A model generated the notes under the pieces. The model saw only the letters and a list, made by a program, of their open reading frames with translations, was not told where the DNA came from and made no database searches. The translations under genes and the position numbers were made by a program. A stretch of DNA of 64,000 nt from Betaproteobacteria bacterium (GTDB taxonomy: Bacteria; Pseudomonadota; Gammaproteobacteria; Burkholderiales; Rhodocyclaceae), in assembly GCA_016234745.1 (NCBI GenBank), contig JACRAR010000055.1, forward strand, positions 32,538 through 96,537, written 5' to 3'. Below, one piece after another: positions 1-5,844 of the stretch; position 1 is the first letter of the stretch; every line of letters starts with the position of its first letter.

Positions 1-1287
1 TGTCCGCATTGCAATGCATGGAACTCTCTAACTGAATCGGTGGCAGGCCCTGATGCCAAGAGCGGAAATCGGTTCAACTCATGGGCAGCAGGCGGAAAAC
101 TGCAGATGCTCTCTGAAGTCGGAACAGCGGAAGTGCAGCGAACGCCGACAGGTAGCTCGGAATTTGACCGCGTTTTGGGCGGTGGCCTAGTGCCAGGAGG
201 AGTAGTGCTCATCGGTGGCGATCCTGGCATCGGCAAGTCAACATTGTTGCTACAGGTTCTAGCACATATATCAATGCAGCGCGGCACTTTATATGTGAGT
301 GGTGAAGAGTCAGCGCAGCAGATCGCACTTCGCGCCAAACGCTTGTCGCTGGATGGAAATGGCCTACGTTTTTTACCGGAAATCCAGTTGGAAAAAATTC
401 AAGCGGTCATCTCGCAGTGCAAACCAGACGTTGTAGTGATTGACTCAATACAAACACTATGGTCGGATCAACTAACATCCGCGCCGGGCTCGGTGGCACA
501 AGTCAGAGAGTGTGCTGCGCAACTTACGCGCATGGCTAAGAGCGGAAACATTACGTTGTGCTTAGTGGGGCATTCGACCAAGGAAAACGTCCTGGCTGGG
601 CCGCGAGTGCTGGAGCACATGGTAGATACCGTGTTGTACTTCGAGGGCGACGCACAGACATCTTTCCGTGTGATTCGCGCCTACAAAAACCGCTATGGCG
701 CCGTCAACGAGCTTGGCGTCTTCGCGATGACACAAACGGGGTTACGCGAAGTAAATAATCCGTCGGCGCTGTTTCTTTCGCAGCATCACAAGCCGGTGCC
801 AGGTAGTTGCGTGATGGTGACGCAGGAGGGCACGCGGCCATTATTGGTTGAAATTCAGGCGTTGGTCGATAGCTCCCACGGTAATCCACGTCGGCTGTCA
901 GTCGGATTGGAGCAGAACCGGCTAGCCATGCTGCTTGCTGTTTTGCATCGCCATGCCGGCATCGTTTGCTACGATCAAGATGTGTTCATAAACGCGGTTG
1001 GCGGTGTGAAGATCTCGGAACCAGCTGCGGATCTTGCTGTGATACTGGCTGTAGTCTCATCGTTACGCAGCAAGCCTCTTCCTGAAAAGTTGGTTGTCTT
1101 CGGCGAAATCGGCTTGGCGGGAGAGGTACGCCCTGCGCCGCGGGGTCAGGAACGCCTCAAAGAAGCAGCTAAACTGGGATTTACGATGGCCATCATTCCC
1201 AAGGCTAATGCACCTAAACACAAGATACCTGGCATGGAAATAATCGCAGTTGGAAGGGTGGAGGAAGCGGTTGATGCTACGGCTTGA
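1..1287 (+). CDS. radA: RadA/Sms-type DNA repair ATPase, 5' end outside the window
   Basis: The frame is open from base 1, which begins inside the N-terminal zinc finger (CPHCNAWNSL, the second CxxC half), so the first roughly 25 residues lie upstream of the window. RadA is a cytoplasmic RecA-like ATPase that processes recombination intermediates. Visible landmarks are Walker A (GGDPGIGKSTLLL), Walker B (VVVIDSIQTL), the RadA motif as KNRYG (the usual form is KNRFG), and the Lon-like C-terminal domain with GLEQNRLAML and FGEIGLAGEVRPAPRGQERLKEA. The protein clearly resembles the second copy at 16.6-17.9 kb but is diverged, and its codon use is more AT-rich than that of the rest of the chromosome. 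This fits an island-borne replacement copy. The family call is secure. Whether a complete N-terminus precedes the window cannot be seen. Confidence 0.93.
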   Translation, partial: CPHCNAWNSLTESVAGPDAKSGNRFNSWAAGGKLQMLSEVGTAEVQRTPTGSSEFDRVLGGGLVPGGVVLIGGDPGIGKSTLLLQVLAHISMQRGTLYVSGEESAQQIALRAKRLSLDGNGLRFLPEIQLEKIQAVISQCKPDVVVIDSIQTLWSDQLTSAPGSVAQVRECAAQLTRMAKSGNITLCLVGHSTKENVLAGPRVLEHMVDTVLYFEGDAQTSFRVIRAYKNRYGAVNELGVFAMTQTGLREVNNPSALFLSQHHKPVPGSCVMVTQEGTRPLLVEIQALVDSSHGNPRRLSVGLEQNRLAMLLAVLHRHAGIVCYDQDVFINAVGGVKISEPAADLAVILAVVSSLRSKPLPEKLVVFGEIGLAGEVRPAPRGQERLKEAAKLGFTMAIIPKANAPKHKIPGMEIIAVGRVEEAVDATA

Positions 1288-1471
1288 AGTCAATAACGCT
1301 GCGCAGATGAGCAAGAGGGATGCGGAAATGACGAAATGTTTGGCTACGCCTTCTTCCCGAGTGGCAGCTTGGGACTATTCTGTCATAACGGTTTGCGAGT
1401 CGGTGCCAAGGGCTCTGAAGTTAATGCTGCATATCCCGAGGTTATTTTTCAGACCAACATGTAGCTCTTAG

Positions 1472-1714
1472 AGACTGGCTGACGGGGAACGGCATCCGGC
1501 CTACAACCTGCTCGGCATCATTTACAACGAGTTCGGCAGATATCAAGATGCCGCTTGGTACTTGTTGGCCGCGAACCAAAGAACAAAAAGAAGCAAGGCA
1601 GCGTGGATCAACCTGCAGTCCATCCTTTCCAAACACCCGGAATTGCTCGCCGATGTTCCAAGTTTGGCCAACGCGGTCGCCATCCTCTCGCCGTTTCGCT
1701 TGATCCGCGCCTGA
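1472..1714 (+). pseudogene. Remnant of a TPR-like protein (C-terminal end only)
   Basis: Between a TAG at 1469-1471 and the TGA at 1712-1714 the plus strand reads as a well-formed TPR-like helical pair (HPAYNLLGIIYNEFGRY followed by DAAWYLLAA), then a helical tail ending SPFRLIRA. There is no start codon and no ribosome-binding site, and the frame is closed immediately upstream. I read it as the decayed 3' end of a gene rather than an intact one. It partly overlaps a minus-strand small frame. The TPR assignment rests on the pattern alone. Confidence 0.4.
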
Positions 1715-1773
1715 ACGGCTGGTGTTTCCTTCGCAATGGACTCATCCAGGGTCTTGAAACTTGGCTTCTTCAT
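1543..1773 (-). pseudogene. Possible truncated HTH-antitoxin-like small gene
   Basis: A 76-residue minus-strand frame has a reasonable ribosome-binding site (AGGAAACG directly before the ATG at 1773). Its first 38 residues (MKKPSFKTLDESIAKETPAV and so on, with an RIKRNGERM segment) look like the N-terminal helices that precede the HTH of HigA-type antitoxins. The rest of the frame does not continue into an HTH. It overlaps the plus-strand TPR remnant, so at most one of the two is meaningful at the overlap. This may be a gene cut off after its N-terminus. Confidence 0.25.
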
Positions 1774-1774
1774 A

Positions 1775-2341
1775 CGTTTCCTCAGCGAACCGTAATTTTA
1801 AATCGCCTGCCAAACGAGCATTTATCGTAACAGAACACTGCGAACTTAGTCGTTATGTGGGGGCTTTTTTCATAGTGCCCTGGGTAATGTGAGGCGCGCA
1901 GGATGGGTAATCAGTCTCGCGCAATCAACACTGATTGATCCTTGAGTTGGGAAAACTTAGCCCGCGGAAACGGCAGAGGCTGATGGAGTCTGCTGGTTTA
2001 TCACCTGGTTAGGGTAGTGGAGAGCGATGTCGCTCATTGTCGTAGAAGCAGCAATTGCTGTTTTTACGACAATGAACAGCAATAACCATGTACAGGCGTC
2101 GACAATAAGTTCTTGGTGGAAGGTACAATGCTCGAAGGCGATCGTTTCTTCAGCTCCACTGTATCGTCTGTAGTCCCTAGCCTAGAACCCAAACCCCGTT
2201 CCGGGCTTCTTCTTCGGACATTTGGAGGCTCAAATCAACGCGGGAAGCTCAAGAGAATCGAAAGCCTGAAACGCGACTGAGGACAGGATGGATATCCTGC
2301 CCCGGTTATTCCTCGGCTTGAATTGAATTTTGCAGGACCGA
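1775..2341. other. Intergenic region without a recognisable gene
   Basis: No frame in this stretch has a credible start, ribosome-binding site and protein-like composition. It holds one striking element, the long palindrome described separately at 2034-2075. The stretch lies between gene remnants and the first intact island regulator, which fits decayed mobile DNA. Confidence 0.5.
2034..2075. repeat. 42-bp near-perfect palindrome
   Basis: The two 21-base arms meet with no spacer around a central CAGCAATTGCTG. The arms pair throughout if two G-T positions are allowed, and the outer arms TCATTGTCGTA / TACGACAATGA are perfect. As RNA it would form a long hairpin but has no following T-run, so it is not a standard terminator. 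As DNA it could be a protein-binding site or a mobile-element end. Confidence 0.6.
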
Positions 2342-2650
2342 CTACTTAGCGGGGAAAGTCCCTTCTACTATCTTCAATAGGGTTCTAGCTTCCTGCAGAA
2401 TTGCATCAAGAGTCCTCGCCGACCGTTTGTCTCCATCCTTAAGTGAATACGAAACGGCTATGAGCGCAGCGGGATGTACTTCAAGCACTTTGGCGAGTTG
2501 GTCAATCTTGTCCAATGTTGGACTTTTTTGTGCCCTTTCCAGAGAACTTAGGTATGTTCGGCTAGATGCTAAATCGAAATCTTCTTGAGTCAGATGCTTC
2601 GCTTTTCTGGCACGCTTTAGAGTGAATGCAAAGGCTTGTCGAACATCCAT
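2342..2650 (-). CDS. XRE-family HTH transcriptional regulator
   Basis: A 102-residue cytoplasmic DNA-binding protein. Residues about 6-63 form a Cro/CI-type HTH (FTLKRARKAKHLTQEDFDLA, then SSRTYLSSLERAQKSPTLDKIDQLAKVLEVHP). The C-terminal helix has no recognised domain. It is transcribed divergently from the unknown gene at 2734, and the 83-bp gap between them contains a perfect 18-bp inverted repeat. The simplest reading is a local repressor that controls itself and its neighbour. Target and ligand are unknown. Confidence 0.82.
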   Translation of the reverse strand: MDVRQAFAFTLKRARKAKHLTQEDFDLASSRTYLSSLERAQKSPTLDKIDQLAKVLEVHPAALIAVSYSLKDGDKRSARTLDAILQEARTLLKIVEGTFPAK

Positions 2651-2680
2651 GGTGTATTTCTCCGAAAAACCACCATGTAT

Positions 2681-2725
2681 CCATAATGAACACTATAGGG
2701 CTACAATCTATAGTGTTCATTATGG
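2681..2725. promoter_or_regulatory. Operator: perfect 18-bp inverted repeat between divergent genes
   Basis: CCATAATGAACACTATAG (2681-2698) is repeated as its exact reverse complement at 2708-2725, with a 9-bp spacer. It sits between the HTH regulator (minus) and the gene at 2734 (plus), and its right arm ends at the GGAGGT ribosome-binding site of the latter. The position and symmetry suggest that the regulator binds here and could block both transcription and translation initiation. Confidence 0.65.
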
Positions 2726-2733
2726 AGGTCACA

Positions 2734-3174
2734 ATGTTTCAGACAGCATCTCATGCACTTGATCCTCTGATGTCAGCAATTGCAGGGGAGGGGCAACACG
2801 TTTGGTCCTATGTAAATCTAGCGGCTAACCGGCCTTGGTTTTATGCTTGCTATAACTTGCATACCTCAGAAGGAGCTATCAGGGAAACCATAATGTTGAG
2901 TACCGTCGGTCAAGTTATAGACTTGTTGAAGCATGACAAGCAAATACTCAAGGTGAAGTTATTGATGCTGGTTAGCCCTCCAAGCCTAAATAGATCGATA
3001 AGTTGGCTAATGGAGCCTCTAAGCAAGATATGGGAAGCACGTATAACCGAGACTGAAAGGTACGCTGTGCTTTACGATCTGGCAAACGGAAAGCAATATA
3101 TCGACTCGTTTGAGGACTTAAAGCCGTTCCAACTTTGCGATCTTCGCTGTCAAGTGAGGTTCGTCAGAAGGTAA
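2734..3174 (+). CDS. Unrecognised protein under divergent HTH regulator
   Basis: A 146-residue protein starting MFQTASHALD. This ATG was chosen because GGAGGT lies 5 bases upstream; an ATG four codons earlier would place the ribosome-binding site inside the gene. No signal peptide or membrane segment is visible. The composition is aromatic-rich in the first third (WSYVNLAANRPWFYACYNLH) and the protein ends basic (QVRFVRR). I do not recognise the family. Pairing with the divergent XRE regulator and the shared palindrome suggests a small regulated accessory module. Confidence 0.65.
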   Translation: MFQTASHALDPLMSAIAGEGQHVWSYVNLAANRPWFYACYNLHTSEGAIRETIMLSTVGQVIDLLKHDKQILKVKLLMLVSPPSLNRSISWLMEPLSKIWEARITETERYAVLYDLANGKQYIDSFEDLKPFQLCDLRCQVRFVRR

Positions 3175-3175
3175 C

Positions 3176-3397
3176 ATGATCGAGTACAGTACCACTGCAC
3201 ACCGCGCGGATCGTGCTATGGGAGGAAATGCTAGCATTCGGCAGCGCGTCATCCGCAGAATCGAAAAACCGGGAAGAAACATGCTGTCTGTAACTGTACT
3301 AAAAGGCATGATGCGCAACCCAATCAGGCCGGTATCGTTTGAAAACATAAATAAGTTGTCCCTGCTAGACGGCGCAAATACGGGCGGGTTGACCTGA
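3176..3397 (+). CDS. Small hypothetical protein
   Basis: A possible 73-residue basic protein beginning 1 bp after the stop of the preceding gene, which suggests co-transcription. There is no recognisable domain and the ribosome-binding site is weak (AAGG within the upstream stop region). A minus-strand frame overlaps it. Composition (Arg/Asn/Met-rich) is not strongly protein-like, so it may not be expressed. Confidence 0.3.
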   Translation: MIEYSTTAHRADRAMGGNASIRQRVIRRIEKPGRNMLSVTVLKGMMRNPIRPVSFENINKLSLLDGANTGGLT

Positions 3398-3494
3398 TGG
3401 CGGAGTGCGAGCACCTGTTCCGGATGATATGAAGGCATGGGAAGCAATGCCGCCGGTTGGCAGAGAAATATGCTGAGCGAGAGGATGGCAAATA

Positions 3495-3839
3495 ATGGCA
3501 AAGAACAAGAAAAGCTCTTACCCGTCTTGCGATGGGCCTCTCTCGACGGAAGAAATTGCTTGGCTTCAAGAAATCGCCAAGCAGATGCTGCCCAAAGGAA
3601 GAAAGATATTCACGCAATCAATTATTGAGCCAGATGACTTGCTCTCCGTTGATGAGCTGATTGCGAGACTCTCACCGGACCAACAGCAGGAAGTGCGAGC
3701 AAAGGCCGAGACAATAAATCGAGCGCGGGCATTGGCTCGACGGCAGGAGGATTGTGTTCATGACTGGCAGCGTGACGGGCAGACCCCGACGGCAATTCGC
3801 TGGTTCTGCCAAAAATGTTTCTTGAGTAAGATGGAATAG
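3495..3839 (+). CDS. Small hypothetical protein with C-terminal zinc-knuckle-like motif
   Basis: 114 residues, starting MAKNKKSSYPSCDGPLSTEE. A helical, charged middle part (RLSPDQQQEVRAKAETINRARALARRQ) is followed by CVHDW and WFCQKCF, a C/H...CxxC arrangement that could bind zinc. No known family is recognised. It is followed 18 bp later by the phosphatase-like gene on the same strand, so the two may be co-transcribed. Confidence 0.55.
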   Translation: MAKNKKSSYPSCDGPLSTEEIAWLQEIAKQMLPKGRKIFTQSIIEPDDLLSVDELIARLSPDQQQEVRAKAETINRARALARRQEDCVHDWQRDGQTPTAIRWFCQKCFLSKME

Positions 3840-3857
3840 GCCACAAGTAAGGACAAC

Positions 3858-4352
3858 ATGTTTAGGAATGTGTATTTCCTCTCTCAACGCCAAGCCGAGA
3901 AGATCGAAGGGCGTAAGGACTTGAGCGTTGTTTCCATCCACGCGCGTCACCAACCACCGCGTTTTCAGGGAAGTTTTGCCGATGTGTTGCACTTATCTTT
4001 TGATGATCACGATCCAGAGCGGGACGGAATGGATGCGCTGCAAGAGAAATTTTCGGTCAAACACGCAGATGCCCTGAAATCATGGCTTGAACCGTATTTG
4101 CAAGCCCACGATACCTATCATCTGTTGGTACATTGCCATGCCGGTATTTCGAGGTCAGCCGCGATTGCTTGGTGGATGCACCAAGCCCATGGTGCCAAAC
4201 TTCGGACAACCTACCCTCCCTGTTACTTGAATCGACACGTTCTGCGGGTGCTTGATCCCACCATCAAACCTCCGCCGATGCCAGTCGATGCGCTTCAGAT
4301 GCCTCCATCACGCGATCTCGAATTGCCGCCAAATTTTGATGAAGATGATTAG
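3858..4352 (+). CDS. Tyrosine/dual-specificity phosphatase-like protein
   Basis: A 164-residue cytoplasmic protein. The signature is the Cys-phosphatase loop HCHAGISRSAA (CxxGxxR preceded by His) near residue 94, placed after an LLVH strand as in protein-tyrosine and dual-specificity phosphatases. A possible general-acid loop, DDHDPERDGMD, lies about 40 residues upstream. The C-terminal 40 residues are Pro- and acid-rich (PPPMPVDALQMPPS...FDEDD). The enzyme would hydrolyse phosphoesters through a cysteinyl-phosphate intermediate. The substrate is unknown. It sits in an island next to genes of unknown function, so its link to metal resistance is only positional. Confidence 0.75.
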   Translation: MFRNVYFLSQRQAEKIEGRKDLSVVSIHARHQPPRFQGSFADVLHLSFDDHDPERDGMDALQEKFSVKHADALKSWLEPYLQAHDTYHLLVHCHAGISRSAAIAWWMHQAHGAKLRTTYPPCYLNRHVLRVLDPTIKPPPMPVDALQMPPSRDLELPPNFDEDD

Positions 4353-4776
4353 CGCACGGTATTACCATTCAATCGCCGCGCCTTGTTTAGATAGGCTAAG
4401 TGCAATCTGAGGTTGGAAGCATGAATCCTACGTGGCCCCGATCTTTGGTCCGTATCGTGCAAAACCGGGTTGGCAATTCCAGAATCCTGAAGGCCTGTTT
4501 CGTGCAATTGAAGGTTGAAACGGAAAATGCCAAAGGCGGCAATGTAGGGAAAAGGGTCACTAGGAGATGATTTCGCTGGGTCGGCACCCGGCCAAAGCGG
4601 TAGCTCGCGCCAGCCATTCCATGTGAGCGATTGGCGCCGTTTCGACCGAAATTGAACGGCAGGTATTCGGCAGTGAATGTGGGATGCTCGCTGACTCAAC
4701 TCGCCATGCAACGGTCAGTGGACTTGAAGAAACCTGCGGCAGCTTCAATTCGACACCGGTCATTCCACAGCTTCAA
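4353..4776. other. Region without a supported gene
   Basis: About 420 bp in which several overlapping frames of 60-120 residues occur, none with a ribosome-binding site and plausible composition together. A 48-codon plus-strand frame from about 4421 is the most protein-like but has no recognised family. Probably decayed island DNA. Confidence 0.4.
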
Positions 4777-5001
4777 TTATGCAGTGCATGATGGCCCATT
4801 GCCGCAACATCCCCTTTTCTCCTGAATCGGCGGGCAGGGTACATCCCCATACGAACAGAACACGCAACAATCGCCTTTCTTGGGCTTGAGCAGCGCGTGA
4901 CATTCTTCGCACTCGTAGAACCACTGGCAGGCGTCTGTCGGCATGGTTTCCTTTTTTTGGTGAGTGCAGATCGGGCAGGTCAGTGTCGATTCAAGTCTCA
5001 T
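4777..5001 (-). CDS. GDCCVxC-family small Cys-rich protein
   Basis: A 74-residue protein with the family signature KKGDCCVFCSYGDVPCPPIQ near residues 42-61, preceded by two zinc-finger-like pairs (CPIC at 9-12 and CEEC at about 31-34) and followed by a Cys-rich tail (RGCCGNGPSC). Related proteins, often next to metal-resistance genes, are known as GDCCVxC domain (seleno)proteins; some carry selenocysteine at the first Cys of the motif. Here that position is cysteine and there is no in-frame UGA. Function is unknown. Thiol-based metal binding is an inference from cysteine content and from the adjacent cad/czc cluster. Confidence 0.75.
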   Translation of the reverse strand: MRLESTLTCPICTHQKKETMPTDACQWFYECEECHALLKPKKGDCCVFCSYGDVPCPPIQEKRGCCGNGPSCTA

Positions 5002-5038
5002 CGATTACTCGGTCAATTGCGCCAAACCTTTGGCATCA

Positions 5039-5071
5039 ATTGGTGCTTCGGGTATCTGCCGAAGCACCAAT
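5039..5071. promoter_or_regulatory. Perfect 13-bp inverted repeat with 7-base loop
   Basis: ATTGGTGCTTCGG at 5039-5051 is exactly mirrored at 5059-5071 around GTATCTG. It lies just upstream of the GDCCVxC gene (minus strand) and covers the ATG at 5070 of the plus-strand frame. It could be an operator, or an RNA hairpin occluding that start. There is no T-run, so it is not a typical terminator. Confidence 0.5.
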
Positions 5072-5354
5072 GTTGGATATCGTTACGATGATGGGTGACA
5101 TCATTCAAAACGCACTGAATGGCATCGACGGTAATTCAGTGATCACCACTGGCTTAGCACAGCGCATGCTGGACATCATGGATGATTTGCCTAGCATCTA
5201 CCCGGATAGTTTGGCATATATGGGTCTGAATTTATTACCTGTTGCTAAACTGGAAGACATTACTCAATCAACTTTAGGCCATGACATTCCGGACGTTGCC
5301 ATGGACGCTACCCAAATGCCCAGCTTTTTTCGTGCCATTGCGCGAGGTCTGTGA
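5070..5354 (+). CDS. Hypothetical protein or gene remnant
   Basis: A frame from the ATG at 5070 gives about 94 residues (MLDIVTMMGDIIQNALNGID...MPSFFRAIARGL) with plausible helical composition and no recognised domain. A longer version starting from GTG at 4983 would overlap the start of the oppositely oriented GDCCVxC gene. The 3' end overlaps the 3' end of cadR. The start codon falls inside an inverted repeat and no ribosome-binding site is obvious, so this may be a fragment. Confidence 0.35.
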   Translation: MLDIVTMMGDIIQNALNGIDGNSVITTGLAQRMLDIMDDLPSIYPDSLAYMGLNLLPVAKLEDITQSTLGHDIPDVAMDATQMPSFFRAIARGL

Positions 5355-5735
5355 CAGTTCGTTAAGGATACCGCAGTGGGCTGCGTCCTGTGCCTCATGG
5401 CATCGTTCGCGCAAGCTCTTAAGCTGCTTCTCCAGTGCGCGAAGTTCGCGTATGCGTGCAGCCACATGGCCGATGTGAGCATCCAGCAGAGTGTTCACTT
5501 CACCACAGTTCCCTGTGGGTACGTCCTTGAAGCGCAGCAGTTCCCGAATCTCGGCCAGCGTCATGTCCAGCGATCGGCAGTGGCGGATGAACGACAGCCG
5601 TTCGGCATGAGCATCCGCATAGATGCGGAAATTTCCCTCGCTGCGCGCGGGCGCGGCCAGCAATCCTTCCCGCTCGTAATAGCGGATAGTCTCTACCGGT
5701 GTGCCGGTAACCCCGGCCAGTTCGCCAATTTTCAT
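5274..5735 (-). CDS. cadR: MerR-family Cd(II)/Pb(II)-responsive regulator
   Basis: A 153-residue MerR-family activator/repressor of the CadR/PbrR type, starting MKIGELAGVTG (an upstream in-frame ATG at 5774 would add 13 residues not typical of the family). The N-terminal winged HTH (residues 1-35, ETIRYYEREGLL) is followed by the dimerisation helix. The metal-site cysteines are visible as NCGEVN, CHEAQ and HCGIL, the three-Cys pattern of Cd/Pb sensors. It is divergent from cadA, and the shared gap holds a CTGTAG-TGG-CTACAG dyad in a long-spacer promoter. The tail lacks the His-rich extension seen in some CadR proteins. Confidence 0.9.
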   Translation of the reverse strand: MKIGELAGVTGTPVETIRYYEREGLLAAPARSEGNFRIYADAHAERLSFIRHCRSLDMTLAEIRELLRFKDVPTGNCGEVNTLLDAHIGHVAARIRELRALEKQLKSLRERCHEAQDAAHCGILNELSQTSRNGTKKAGHLGSVHGNVRNVMA

Positions 5736-5783
5736 GTTTTCGCCCTCGGCAGGGGTAAATGCTGTCGCCAGCATTTTATTCTC

Positions 5784-5814
5784 TTGACTCTGTAGTGGCT
5801 ACAGGTTGTCAAAT
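5784..5814 (+). promoter_or_regulatory. MerR-type cadA promoter/operator
   Basis: The -35 element TTGACT (5784-5789) and -10 element TCAAAT (5809-5814) are separated by 19 bp, the over-long spacing typical of MerR-family promoters. The spacer contains the perfect dyad CTGTAG-TGG-CTACAG (5790-5804), where CadR would bind and untwist the DNA when metal-loaded. Transcription runs toward cadA. Confidence 0.8.
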
Positions 5815-5844
5815 CATCGCCAATGCCAAGCAAAGGAGTCGAGC

